Origin: Phycisphaerae bacterium
GTDB taxonomy: Bacteria > Planctomycetota > Phycisphaerae > Sedimentisphaerales > UBA12454
Direction of reading: 5' to 3'
NCBI GenBank assembly: GCA_041652575.1
Contig: JBAZHC010000007.1
Span: forward strand, 1-64,000
DNA: 64,000 bases
The translations under genes and the position numbers were made by a program. The notes below the pieces were generated by a model, which was given only the letters and a program-made list of their open reading frames with translations, searched no databases and was not told the origin of the DNA. Below are positions 10,154-18,858 of the stretch, piece after piece (positions within the stretch are counted from its first letter, which is position 1; every line of letters begins with the position of its first letter).

Positions 10154-11080
10154 GTGCGAGATTGTGACCTAAAAAATGAGTTTCTCAAATTTATCAGTTA
10201 TGGCAAACATCGGGCAAACAGAACTATCAACAGCTACAGAAGCGACCTTGACCAATTTGTGACGTTCCTAAGTTATGAAAATGCTGAAACTGAGAAGTTG
10301 GAGATTGTACCCATTTCGGGGCAAAAAACGAACCGGCCGGAAGAACAATCGGCATCGTTTTTAATAAAAGCGGATACGAAAAAGGTAAGGGCTTTTATGA
10401 GCCACCTGCAAAGAAGAAACTATTCTCAGGCTTCCATAAGACGGAAATTCGCAACCCTTCTCTGCTTTTACAACTTTCTAAATTCCCAACACTGGCTCGA
10501 CTATAATCCTATGACTGAAATCAAACCGCCAAAAGTCAAAAAACATACGCCTAAAATACTCACTGACGAACAAATCTGGCAGTTGCTTCATACGCCGAAT
10601 CTCGACAACTGGCTTGGGGCACGGGACCGGGCCATGCTTGAATTGCTGTGCAATACCGGAATCCGTGTCAGCGAGCTTGTCAATCTTAACATAGGCGATG
10701 TAAATTTAGGTAACCTCCAACTGGCGATTACCTCGTCCAACGATAAAAAAAGATTTATAAGTCTGACGGGCGCTGTTGCCGGAACACTCAATTACTACCT
10801 GAAACTAATGCAAAGAAAAACGGCTTTTGATGACAAAAATCCACAAAATCCCATTTTTGTGAATAAATTCGGCACAAGACTCGATGTAAGAAGTGCCGAC
10901 AGAAGAATTGAAAAATATATTGCACTTGCAGGGCTGGATAAATCGATTACTCCTTACGATTTCAGGCACAGTTTTGCCCAAAAACTTTTACGGCAGGGCG
11001 CCGATATCGATGAATTACATCGGCTTTTTGGGTTTGAGTCAACCTCCGCAACACAGTTGTACGTTGAATCTCTTGGTTAA
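10154..11080 (+). CDS. Tyrosine recombinase (XerC/D-like) with substituted active-site residues
   Basis: A GTG start follows a G-rich stretch. The N-terminal SAM-like core-binding domain (about 5-115) and C-terminal catalytic domain (about 130-308) have the usual Xer layout. Arg I (Arg171 in NTGIRVSELVNL), a beta-hairpin Lys (198/199), Arg II (Arg271) and the nucleophile Tyr303 are present. The His of the HxxR motif is Tyr268 (YDFR), and the second His/Trp is Phe294 (LFGF instead of LGH). The protein ends five residues after the Tyr, whereas XerC/D normally carry a longer C-terminal tail. It lies between two paralogous response regulators, not beside a dif-like site that I can see. It may be a specialised or weakly active recombinase, or a DNA-binding derivative, rather than the housekeeping XerC/D. 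Confidence 0.85.
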   Translation: MRDCDLKNEFLKFISYGKHRANRTINSYRSDLDQFVTFLSYENAETEKLEIVPISGQKTNRPEEQSASFLIKADTKKVRAFMSHLQRRNYSQASIRRKFATLLCFYNFLNSQHWLDYNPMTEIKPPKVKKHTPKILTDEQIWQLLHTPNLDNWLGARDRAMLELLCNTGIRVSELVNLNIGDVNLGNLQLAITSSNDKKRFISLTGAVAGTLNYYLKLMQRKTAFDDKNPQNPIFVNKFGTRLDVRSADRRIEKYIALAGLDKSITPYDFRHSFAQKLLRQGADIDELHRLFGFESTSATQLYVESLG

Positions 11081-11195
11081 AAAAACAAGAAAGTTTTCTT
11101 GAAATTGCCTCGACGAGGATTTAAAATACAGTCTCAAAATAATGGGCGAATCGCAGAAAAACTTAATATCAGATTCGAATAAAGAAGAGGTTGTT

Positions 11196-11942
11196 ATGGT
11201 TGGACAGGGCCGCATTCTGCTGGCTGACGACGAACAAACCTTCTGTGATTCCACGGGTGAGCTACTCAGGCGGGAAGGTTATCATTGCGATTGTGTTCCG
11301 GATGCTCCGGCAGCAATAGAAAAACTAAAACAAAATTCCTATGACCTGCTTATCGCAGACATAAAAATGCCCGGCAATCCGAATCTTGAACTGATTAAGG
11401 ATCTGCCGGAACTGGCAAAAGGCACTTTCGCTATACTCGTAACCGCATATCCATCGCAGAAGTCGGCCATTGAAGCGGTCCAATTGCCTGTCGCGGCATA
11501 TATGGTAAAACCCCTCGATTTTGATGAACTGAAGAAAAACGTTGACCAGGCTATTAAACAAAAAAACCTTTTCCAAACAGTTTCCCAGACAAAAGAACGG
11601 CTCCAACAGTGGCAAACACAGATGCAGAACATAGAGGAAGTTCTTAAAAAAAGGAACAATAAAACATTTTCCACTTCCATCAGAAATTTTCTCGACCTGA
11701 CCCTGAGCAATATAAGCGCTGCATTTATGGATGTAAAAAATCTTACTCAAATACTGGCAGACGACCAAAAAGAATCGGCGGTCTGCAATCTTCTGAATTG
11801 TCCGAAACTTACTGAACTTACTGAAGGTTTGGCCGAAACAATAAAAATACTTGAAATGACAAAAAGCTCCTTTAAGTCAAAAGAACTCGGACAACTAAGA
11901 ATAAAACTGGAACAACTGACAAAAAAAGCCAAAAAAATTTAA
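11196..11942 (+). CDS. Response regulator, paralogue of the one at 9259
   Basis: An upstream ATG at 11142 is in frame, but the ATG at 11196 has AAGAAGAGG five bases before it and aligns with the receiver start, so it is preferred. The receiver keeps LLADDEQTF, the phosphoacceptor Asp (LLIADIKMPGN, residue 55 from this start), LVTAYPSQ and the conserved Lys in MVKPLD. The C-terminal half is the same helical output region as in the first regulator, with CNLLNCPKLTELTEG and a KSKELGQLRIKLE tail. The two proteins are clearly related over their full length, so the pair arose by duplication with the recombinase gene between them. Confidence 0.88.
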   Translation: MVGQGRILLADDEQTFCDSTGELLRREGYHCDCVPDAPAAIEKLKQNSYDLLIADIKMPGNPNLELIKDLPELAKGTFAILVTAYPSQKSAIEAVQLPVAAYMVKPLDFDELKKNVDQAIKQKNLFQTVSQTKERLQQWQTQMQNIEEVLKKRNNKTFSTSIRNFLDLTLSNISAAFMDVKNLTQILADDQKESAVCNLLNCPKLTELTEGLAETIKILEMTKSSFKSKELGQLRIKLEQLTKKAKKI

Positions 11943-11967
11943 AACTTCCGCTGGAATCTGCCGATAA
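11940..11967 (+). promoter_or_regulatory. Second possible sigma28-type promoter
   Basis: TAAA, 16 bp and GCCGATAA at 11960-11967, beginning in the stop codon of the response regulator. A start site near 11975 would give an RNA of about 85 nt ending at the terminator at 12025-12058, unless that terminator is read through into the HPt-like gene. Confidence 0.3.
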
Positions 11968-12024
11968 CAAAAAGATAAGTTAAGGTATTTTGCCTTTGCG
12001 GACGGTATTAAGGCTCGTAAGTAG

Positions 12025-12058
12025 AAGGCACAACCTAAAAAAAGGTTGTGCCTTTTTG
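12025..12058 (+). terminator. Rho-independent terminator
   Basis: The perfect 12-bp stem AAGGCACAACCT / AGGTTGTGCCTT has an A-rich loop and runs into a TTTTTGTTT tract. It ends the signalling transcript before the HPt-like gene. Confidence 0.93.
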
Positions 12059-12098
12059 TTTATATTTTTTTTATGATTATATTAATTGAATAAAAGCT

Positions 12099-12434
12099 AT
12101 GGACAATTTGTTGAATCGAAACAACCATAAAAACGCAGTCAAAGAATACAACCTGGATCTTTATACCGCATTGTCAATATTTACAGCTAATGCCCCAAAA
12201 CTAATTGATACTATTATAGATACTATAGAGACAGAAAGTCTGACAGAGCTGGAAGACCTTGCGGCAAAACTGATTAGACACAGCAATAATGCCCAACTGA
12301 CCGGCTTTACCGAAAGGGTAAAAACCCTCATTATAGCTGCCAGAGAACGTAATATCCCCATGGTAGAAAAACAAGCTGATTCCTTAAAACAGTGTTTTGA
12401 GCAAATGACCAGGACGGTTCGTGCCACTGCATAG
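12099..12434 (+). CDS. Small HPt-like phosphotransfer protein
   Basis: A 111-residue all-helical protein. Residues 50-108 resemble the HPt four-helix core: a His (His61, in LIRHSNNAQLTGF) occupies the position of the phosphoryl-accepting His. It is followed by a helix rich in Ala/Arg (IIAARERN) and a last helix (LKQCFEQM). The Lys three residues after His, usual in HPt domains (HxLKG), is Asn here, so assignment is tentative. It lies downstream of the kinase and regulator cluster but after a strong terminator, so it probably has its own promoter. If the call is right it could shuttle phosphate between the kinase and the two output regulators. Confidence 0.5.
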   Translation: MDNLLNRNNHKNAVKEYNLDLYTALSIFTANAPKLIDTIIDTIETESLTELEDLAAKLIRHSNNAQLTGFTERVKTLIIAARERNIPMVEKQADSLKQCFEQMTRTVRATA

Positions 12435-12628
12435 GCAATAAGAAACCAAACAAAACCACCTGACAATCCATTAATTGCAACAAATCAAGGTTATTTATAG
12501 CCAAGTTGTCCCTATTAAAAATATACAAAACTGTAGATATTATTTAAAAAGCTGATATAATTCCTTCTTATGTTTTAAAGCGAAGAGATTAGCAAAACTT
12601 ATTAACACTTTAAATAAGGAGGAAAAAA

Positions 12629-13645
12629 ATGAACACCGACGCTAAATACGCACAATTTGCCCTTACCCGTGAAATGATGCAGACCCCGGATATTCTGCGA
12701 AATTTCAAGCTTTCAAACAGCGAAAAAGTCCTCAACGCCCTCAAACAACAAGGGAAACTCTTTTTTACCGGCGAAGGCTCAAGCAGGATTTTCCCGGCCA
12801 AAAACGCAATGTACTGCGCAAAAAGAGCGGGCATTAATCTCGACCTCGCGACAGAAGGCGGCCTGCAGTCATGCAGTTACGACCTTGCGGACTTCGTTGT
12901 TTTCGGCGCATCCAACAGCGGACAAACAAAAGAGGTCATTCGCCTGTTTGAAAAACTTAACAAGATTAATCATAAAAATCTCTTTGCGCTTATCGCAAAT
13001 AAAAATACAAAACTCGAATCCATAGCACAGCAGACCTTTATCTTAAGCTGCGAAAAAGAGCTGGCTGTGGCCGCCACAAAAAGCGTCGCCGAACAGGCCC
13101 TGTTCTATCAGGAATTACTGTCCGCATTTCAGGGGATATCGCTCGGCAGGAAATTGTCTCAACTGGCCGATGCATTTCACAAGGCTCTGACAATGCCGAT
13201 AGACGAAAAAATTACAAACGCGATAGCATCAGCAGGTACGATTTATTTCGCCGGCAAGAATGACGGCGTCGCAGAAGAATTAACATTAAAAACAAACGAA
13301 ATTACCCGCAAGAAAAGCGACTTCCTTGAAGGCACTTATGCCGTTCACGGCGTAGAAGAGGTAATGAATAAAAACGATGTTGTTATTCTGATTGACCCGT
13401 TCAAGAGCGAACTGGAAAAGATAAAACAGACCCTCGTCGACGGCGTGGGCTTAAAAGTTTTCGCTGTCTGCGATGAAGAAACAATATTCCCAACAATCAA
13501 AATACCTGATATCGGAGAACTGACCAATTATGTATATCTTGCCGCCGGATGGAATATCCTGGTTGAAACGGGCGTAAGTCTTGGTATCAATCTTGATAAG
13601 CCTCAGCGGGCAAGAAAGGTCGGCAACGAATACTTCGGCGGTTAA
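12629..13645 (+). CDS. Double-SIS sugar isomerase, GlmS/AgaS-like without glutaminase domain
   Basis: A strong AAGGAGG precedes the ATG by six bases. Two SIS domains are seen: the first (about 35-170) with GEGSSRIFPAKNA and GASNSGQT, the second (about 190-325) with a GKNDG turn and the EGTYAVHGVEEV segment that resembles the GlmS isomerase active-site loop. The N-terminal glutaminase domain of GlmS is absent (338 residues against about 600). It is probably an aldose-ketose isomerase or deaminase acting on a phosphorylated amino sugar. The exact substrate cannot be fixed. A TATAAT hexamer lies at 12556-12561. It is convergent with the methionine gene, with six bases between stop codons. Confidence 0.75.
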   Translation: MNTDAKYAQFALTREMMQTPDILRNFKLSNSEKVLNALKQQGKLFFTGEGSSRIFPAKNAMYCAKRAGINLDLATEGGLQSCSYDLADFVVFGASNSGQTKEVIRLFEKLNKINHKNLFALIANKNTKLESIAQQTFILSCEKELAVAATKSVAEQALFYQELLSAFQGISLGRKLSQLADAFHKALTMPIDEKITNAIASAGTIYFAGKNDGVAEELTLKTNEITRKKSDFLEGTYAVHGVEEVMNKNDVVILIDPFKSELEKIKQTLVDGVGLKVFAVCDEETIFPTIKIPDIGELTNYVYLAAGWNILVETGVSLGINLDKPQRARKVGNEYFGG

Positions 13646-13651
13646 ATCTTT

Positions 13652-15418
13652 TTATTTTCGGCTTGTCAGGTAAATTGCCTGCTCGGCAAAGAGATTAGGA
13701 GCAAACTTTACAGGACTTCGGCGATTGCCGATGAGCGGGATTTTTGTCTCGACTTTTGCGCCGATTTTATCACAGAATTTTTCGAAATCCTTAATCGATA
13801 TAACGTGTATATTCGGCGTATCGTACCATTCGAAAGGCAACTGTTTGGTACGGGGAGCCCTGCCGCTGAAGAACAGGCCCGCTCTGCACCGCCAATATGC
13901 GAAATTCGGAAAACTTACAATAACTTTTGACGCAACTCTTAAAAGCTCAGCAAAAACATGATGCGGATTTTTAAGCGTCTGCAATGTCTGGGAAAGTATG
14001 GCATAATCGAAGCTGTTGTCCGGATAATGCCTGAGGCCGCGTTCGATATCCCTGTGGATTATATTAAGGCCGCCGCTTACACACTGCAAAATCAGTTCCT
14101 GGTCAACTTCGATGCCCTCAGCGTCGATATTTTTATCGTGCTGAAGATGCAGGAGAAGCTGTCCGTCTCCGCAGCCGACATCAAGAACCCTGCTGTCGGG
14201 TTCTATAAGCGATTCTATCAGTTCGTAATCAACGCGGAGCCTTTTTACGCGCTCAATGCCTTTTGCGCTGGAAATAACGGAAAGTCTTTCGAACTTTGGC
14301 TTTTCAATAGTCGTCGAAATAAATCCGCTGATTAATCTGCCCAGCGTTTCAGGTTCCAGCAGAAAAGCATCGTGACCATAAGGCGAAAAAATATTACAAT
14401 AGCTGACGAGTTTTCTTTGCGCGACAAGAGCGTTTACCATTTCTTCAGATTGAGCCGGCGTAAAAAGCCAGTCGCTTGTAAAGCTGATTATTAAAAATCT
14501 TGTTTTCGTCTTCGCGAAAGCCTGCTCAAGCGAACCGTGCTCTCTGGCAAGGTCGAAATAATCCATCGCCTTTGTTATATACAAATAGCAATTGGCGTCA
14601 AAACGGTCGACAAAGCTCTGGCCCTGATAGTCGAGATATGTCTCAACTAAAAATTCAGAATTCAAATCGTAACTGTATTCATCGGCGCTTCTCAGTTCCC
14701 TGCCGAATTTTTCCCTCATGCTCTCTTCTGAAAGATAAGTAATATGGCCAATCATTCTGGCGGTGGCAAGACCTTTCTTCGGTGCCCTGCCGGCCTCAAT
14801 ATCCGAAAGGATTGCGTTTCTGCCGACCGCGTCAAAGGCAATCGCCTGCGCACCGAGCCTTGACGTAGCGGCAATTACTACCGCCGATTTGACAAGCTCA
14901 GGATATTCTATCGCCCACTGGAGCACCTGCATTCCGCCCATTGAGCCGCCGACAACGCTTAAAAGCCGCTTTATGCCGAGCTTATCCAGCAGTAACTTCT
15001 GAACCTTAACCATATCCGCAATGGTTATCATCGGGAAGTCAAGATTGTAAGGTTTTCCCGTCTGCATATTGATACTCGACGGTCCGGTTGTGCCGCTGCA
15101 GCTTCCGAGAAAATTGGAACATATTACATAATATTTGTTCGTATCAATCGCCTTGCCGGGACCTATCATTATGTCCCACCAGCCGGGCTTTTTATCGTCG
15201 GCACTGTTAAAACCGGCCGCGTGAGCGCTTCCGCTAAGGGCGTGACAAATAAGCACAGCATTATCGCCGGCGGAATTCAACTGTCCATAAGTCTCATAGG
15301 CCGCATCTATAGGAGCCAGAGTTTTCCCGCTGACCAGCTTTAAAGGCTTATCAATATCGACAACCCTTATAGTTTTGGTCTCAACAATACCAACCGAACT
15401 TGTTTGCTTTTCAGTCAT
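13652..15418 (-). CDS. metX: Homoserine O-acetyltransferase MetX fused to MetW
   Basis: Residues 1-380 are an alpha/beta hydrolase acyltransferase of the MetX family: nucleophile Ser159 in GGSMGG, Asp316 in TSDWLF and His349 in YGHDAF form the triad, and the oxyanion-side motif HALSGSAHAAG is present. Residues about 395-588 are a class I methyltransferase-like MetW domain with VLDVGCGDGQ as the cofactor motif. MetX makes O-acetyl-homoserine (or O-succinyl, since specificity is not readable here) for methionine synthesis. MetW is usually encoded next to metX and supports its activity; here the two are one polypeptide of 588 residues. The gene is divergent from the hydrogenase operon. A TATAAT at 15504-15509 on the minus strand is a possible -10 element. 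No clear ribosome binding site precedes the ATG. Confidence 0.93.
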   Translation of the reverse strand: MTEKQTSSVGIVETKTIRVVDIDKPLKLVSGKTLAPIDAAYETYGQLNSAGDNAVLICHALSGSAHAAGFNSADDKKPGWWDIMIGPGKAIDTNKYYVICSNFLGSCSGTTGPSSINMQTGKPYNLDFPMITIADMVKVQKLLLDKLGIKRLLSVVGGSMGGMQVLQWAIEYPELVKSAVVIAATSRLGAQAIAFDAVGRNAILSDIEAGRAPKKGLATARMIGHITYLSEESMREKFGRELRSADEYSYDLNSEFLVETYLDYQGQSFVDRFDANCYLYITKAMDYFDLAREHGSLEQAFAKTKTRFLIISFTSDWLFTPAQSEEMVNALVAQRKLVSYCNIFSPYGHDAFLLEPETLGRLISGFISTTIEKPKFERLSVISSAKGIERVKRLRVDYELIESLIEPDSRVLDVGCGDGQLLLHLQHDKNIDAEGIEVDQELILQCVSGGLNIIHRDIERGLRHYPDNSFDYAILSQTLQTLKNPHHVFAELLRVASKVIVSFPNFAYWRCRAGLFFSGRAPRTKQLPFEWYDTPNIHVISIKDFEKFCDKIGAKVETKIPLIGNRRSPVKFAPNLFAEQAIYLTSRK

Positions 15419-15449
15419 ATTAAATCAGGACAATCCCTATCTGTCTCAC

Positions 15450-15477
15450 TTTCACGACAATACGGCTTGTTGTGAAA
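15450..15477 (-). other. Stem-loop in the metX leader
   Basis: TTTCAC and ACAA pair with TTGT and GTGAAA around a six-base loop. It lies in the leader between the candidate -10 element and the metXW start. It does not match a SAM riboswitch that I recognise. It could be a simple regulatory or stabilising hairpin. Confidence 0.3.
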
Positions 15478-15587
15478 ATTACACTATTTTTTATCGCTCA
15501 CAGATTATATACAGGGGGTTTTTGTTATTCCACAATAAATTAAACTGCTGAAAATTGTTCTTATCAGGCTCTTTTCAGCTTTTTTCA

Positions 15588-15616
15588 TAGACAGCGATAA
15601 ACAAAAAGAATATACT
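15588..15616 (+). promoter_or_regulatory. Sigma70-type promoter of the hox operon
   Basis: TAGACA, a 17-bp spacer and TATACT match the consensus at 5/6 in both boxes. The expected start site is about 60 bp before the hoxF ATG. Confidence 0.55.
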
Positions 15617-15683
15617 AATCGTTTTAATTTTAACGAAAGTAAAGTCGTCACGGGGGCTCCTGAAAGCTATTGTGAGGTAAAAT

Positions 15684-17501
15684 ATGAGTGAAAATCTTCA
15701 GACAGAAGTTAAAAAGATTTGCCAGGCCTGCGGCAATGACCGAACAAGAATGATGGATATTGTCCGAGCGGTACAACAGCAATTCGGACAGGTCAGCAGC
15801 GAAGCGATGAATCTTATCGCCAAATCCGTCAATTGCCACAGGGTCGAGGTAGAAAGCGTCGTTTCGTTTTACGCGTTTCTGTCGAAAAAATCCAAAGGCA
15901 AAATTGTCATCCGTCTGTGTAACGATGTGGTCGATAAGATGGCCGGCGTCGATAGAATCGCCGAAGCATTTAAAAAAGAGCTCGGCATTGATTTCGGCCA
16001 GACAACACCGGACGGCAAAATAACCCTCGAATATACGCCCTGCATAGGAATGTGCGACCAGGCACCGGCGGCACTTGTAAATGATGAAGTCATAACATAT
16101 CTTTCCACCGACAAGGTAAAAGAGCTTATCGATGATATTAAAAAGCATTACGACCCGGCGAAACTAAAACATCGTCTCGGCGACGGCAATAATGCCGATG
16201 AGCTTGTTCACTCCTGCGTACATAACGGCGTAAGAAAAAAAGGCAGGGTTATTTTTTCCGAATACAAACAGGAAGCCGGCCTGAAAAACGCTCTGGCTAT
16301 GAGTCCTGTAGAAGTAATCAACGAAGTAAAAACAGCTCGTCTTCGCGGCAGAGGCGGCGCGGGATTTCCGACAGGAATGAAATGGCAGTTCACACGGGCC
16401 GCGACAGGCAATAAAAAATTCATCCTCTGTAATGCCGATGAGGGCGAACCAGGCACTTTTAAGGACAGAGTCCTTCTGACGGAACGTGCCGATATGCTTG
16501 TCGAAGGTATGACAATCGGCGGCTACGCAATCGGGGCAGAGGCAGGCATTCTGTACCTGCGGGGCGAATACGCTTACCTGAGAAAACTGCTCGAAAAAGT
16601 TTTAAAAGACAGAAGAGATAAAAAACTCCTCGGTAACAATATTCTTGGCAAACAGGGCTTCAATTTCGATATTACAATCCAGATGGGAGCAGGCGCATAC
16701 ATCTGCGGTGAAGAAACGGCATTGATAAGTTCCTGCGAAGGTCTGCGAGGCGACCCGAAAACAAGGCCGCCGTTCCCGGCACAAAAAGGCTACCTCGGTC
16801 TTCCGACCTCGGTAAATAACGTTGAAACATTATGCTGTGTGGCTCGCATACTTGAAATGGGCGCCGCATGGTTTGCGGAGGTAGGCTCGAAAGGCAGTCC
16901 AAGTACAAAACTGCTGAGCATTTCCGGCGATTGCAGACTGCCGGGCGTTTATGAATTTCCATTCGGAATAAAAGTAACAGACCTGCTGAAGGAAGTCGGC
17001 GCCGACGATGCACAGGCTGTACTCATCGGCGGTCCAAGCGGCCAGATAATAGGTCCAAATGATTATAATCGAACCATCTGCTATGACGATTTGGCGACAG
17101 GCGGAGCAGTAGTCATATTCGGTCCGGAAAGAGATATGGTGGAAATCGCCGCCGAGTATATGGAATTCTTTGTCGAGGAAAGCTGCGGTTATTGCACCCC
17201 GTGCAGAGTAGGCAACGTATTGCTGAAAAAATATCTTGATAAAATTCTCGCAGGCAAGGGCGAACCGGAAGACCTCGATATACTGCAAAAACTCGGTGAA
17301 AGCATCAAGACAACCAGCAGATGCGGCATGGGGCAGACTTCGCCGAACCCGGTACTGACCACACTGAAAAATTTCCGCAAAATCTACGAAGCGAAAGTCA
17401 AAAAATCTTCTGACGGTATGCAGCCGAATTTCGATATTAGAAAAGCTCTGGCAGACGGTGAAACCGCTGCAAATCGTCAATCTGTAATCTACACAAAATA
17501 A
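15684..17501 (+). CDS. hoxF: NAD-reducing hydrogenase diaphorase subunit HoxF (NuoE-NuoF fusion type)
   Basis: A 605-residue protein, the size of HoxF from soluble NAD-reducing hydrogenases. Residues 1-155 are NuoE/HoxE-like; of the usual four 2Fe-2S cysteines I see Cys79, Cys120 and Cys124 (CIGMC), with the second member of the first pair missing. Residues about 190-590 are NuoF-like: the Gly-rich RGRGGAGFPTGMKW and NADEGEPGTFKDR form the FMN/NADH site, and Cys501, Cys504, Cys507 and Cys547 bind a 4Fe-4S cluster. GTGAGG precedes the ATG. As part of HoxFU it passes electrons between NAD(H) and the hydrogenase module in the cytoplasm. It is the first gene of hoxFUYHW. Confidence 0.93.
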   Translation: MSENLQTEVKKICQACGNDRTRMMDIVRAVQQQFGQVSSEAMNLIAKSVNCHRVEVESVVSFYAFLSKKSKGKIVIRLCNDVVDKMAGVDRIAEAFKKELGIDFGQTTPDGKITLEYTPCIGMCDQAPAALVNDEVITYLSTDKVKELIDDIKKHYDPAKLKHRLGDGNNADELVHSCVHNGVRKKGRVIFSEYKQEAGLKNALAMSPVEVINEVKTARLRGRGGAGFPTGMKWQFTRAATGNKKFILCNADEGEPGTFKDRVLLTERADMLVEGMTIGGYAIGAEAGILYLRGEYAYLRKLLEKVLKDRRDKKLLGNNILGKQGFNFDITIQMGAGAYICGEETALISSCEGLRGDPKTRPPFPAQKGYLGLPTSVNNVETLCCVARILEMGAAWFAEVGSKGSPSTKLLSISGDCRLPGVYEFPFGIKVTDLLKEVGADDAQAVLIGGPSGQIIGPNDYNRTICYDDLATGGAVVIFGPERDMVEIAAEYMEFFVEESCGYCTPCRVGNVLLKKYLDKILAGKGEPEDLDILQKLGESIKTTSRCGMGQTSPNPVLTTLKNFRKIYEAKVKKSSDGMQPNFDIRKALADGETAANRQSVIYTK

Positions 17502-17532
17502 AGTCCTAAGGACTCCTAATGGAGGATAAAAA

Positions 17533-18237
17533 ATGAGTGAGCATATAACCTTTACAATTGATGGCGTTGAGATAAAAGGCAAGGCTGGACAGACTATTCT
17601 GCAGGCTGCTGACCAGGCAGGTATCTATATACCAAGACTCTGCTATCTCTCCGAGCTTATACCCCACGGAAGCTGCCGGGTATGTACCGTTATTGTCAAC
17701 GGCAAACCGCAGGCCGCCTGTACTCAGCCGATAACAGAGGGAATGACCGTAGAAAATGACACGCCGGAGCTTAAAGAGCACAGGCGCAATATTATCGATA
17801 TGCTCTTTGTCGAAGGCAATCACTATTGTATGTTCTGCGAAAAGAGCGGCAACTGCGAACTGCAGGCTATGGCTTACAGACTCGGCATCCCGGCCCCGAA
17901 ATATCCTTATCTTTTCCCGGAAAAAGACATCGATGCCACGCATCCGGACATATTCATCGACCGCAACAGGTGCATTCTGTGCGGCAGATGTGTCGAGGCT
18001 TCAAGAGATATCGACCATAAAGGCGTTTTTGAATTTGTAGGCAGAGGCATTAACAAGAAAGTGGCCGTCAACGCCGAAGCAAACCTCAAAGACAGCAATT
18101 TTAAAGTCGCCGATAAAGCCGCCGATGTTTGTCCTGTCGGTTCGATAATTAAAAAACGAGTCGGTTTTGCCGTTCCTGTAGGACAGAGAAAATACGACAG
18201 CAAGCCAATCGGCTCTGAAATAGAAAACAAAAAATAA
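17533..18237 (+). CDS. hoxU: NAD-reducing hydrogenase diaphorase subunit HoxU
   Basis: The 234-residue length is typical for HoxU, which corresponds to the N-terminal part of NuoG. Cys37, Cys48, Cys51 and Cys63 form the plant-type 2Fe-2S site. His97, Cys99, Cys102 and Cys108 form the His/Cys3 4Fe-4S site. CILCGRC and the later DVCPVG provide a further 4Fe-4S site. It wires HoxF to the hydrogenase small subunit. AATGGAGG sits before the ATG, 31 bp after hoxF. Confidence 0.93.
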   Translation: MSEHITFTIDGVEIKGKAGQTILQAADQAGIYIPRLCYLSELIPHGSCRVCTVIVNGKPQAACTQPITEGMTVENDTPELKEHRRNIIDMLFVEGNHYCMFCEKSGNCELQAMAYRLGIPAPKYPYLFPEKDIDATHPDIFIDRNRCILCGRCVEASRDIDHKGVFEFVGRGINKKVAVNAEANLKDSNFKVADKAADVCPVGSIIKKRVGFAVPVGQRKYDSKPIGSEIENKK

Positions 18238-18259
18238 AAAGTTTGTAAGGATATAGAAG

Positions 18260-18805
18260 ATGTCAAAACCAAAAATAGCAACAGCATCGCTGGCCGGCTG
18301 CTTCGGCTGTCATATGTCGATACTCGACATCGATGAGCGGATTTTAAAGCTTATCGAGCTTGTCGATTTCGACAAATCGCCAATTGACGACATAAAGGAA
18401 TTTACCGGAAGATGCGCTGTGGGCCTGATTGAAGGCGGATGCGCGAACGAGGAAAACGTCCGCGTTCTGCAGGACTTCCGCAAACACTGCGATATCCTTA
18501 TTTCCGTCGGCGATTGCGCCATCATGGGCGGAATACCGGCAATGAGAAACAATATCCCTTTAAAGGAATGTCTCGATGAGGCATATCTGAACGGCCCGAC
18601 GGTGCACAATCCGGAAAATATTACCCCGAACGATAAGGAGATCCCGCTGTGCCTTGACAGGGTTTATCCGTGCCATGAGGTCGTCAAGATTGATTATCAT
18701 CTGCCCGGCTGTCCGCCAAGTGCGGATACTATCTGGCAGGCGCTTGTAGCGCTTTTGACCAATAAACCTCTTGAACTGCCTTATGAACTGATAAAATACG
18801 ATTAA
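18260..18805 (+). CDS. hoxY: NAD-reducing [NiFe] hydrogenase small subunit HoxY
   Basis: A short small subunit (181 residues) with one cluster, as in group 3d enzymes. The N-terminal LAGCFGCHMS supplies Cys14/Cys17, and VGDCAIMGG (Cys86) and PGCPPS (Cys151) supply the other ligands of the proximal 4Fe-4S cluster. There is no Tat signal, so the enzyme is cytoplasmic. The gene starts 22 bp after hoxU with AAGGA upstream. Confidence 0.93.
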   Translation: MSKPKIATASLAGCFGCHMSILDIDERILKLIELVDFDKSPIDDIKEFTGRCAVGLIEGGCANEENVRVLQDFRKHCDILISVGDCAIMGGIPAMRNNIPLKECLDEAYLNGPTVHNPENITPNDKEIPLCLDRVYPCHEVVKIDYHLPGCPPSADTIWQALVALLTNKPLELPYELIKYD

Positions 18806-18858
18806 CTTGTCAGCAAAGGCGGATTCTTTTTATGGTGACCATTTTGGAGTATTAAAAA

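Noticed and set aside
10893..11102. Frameshifted C-terminal tail of the recombinase
   Set aside because: The alternative frame after Tyr303 does not continue a Xer-like tail, so truncation by frameshift is not supported.
15419..15510. SAM riboswitch upstream of metXW
   Set aside because: Only one simple hairpin is present; the multi-helix SAM-I or short SAM-II conserved bases are not recognisable.
16830..17582. 250-residue minus-strand frame over hoxF/hoxU
   Set aside because: It lies antisense to conserved cofactor motifs of HoxF and has no recognisable fold.
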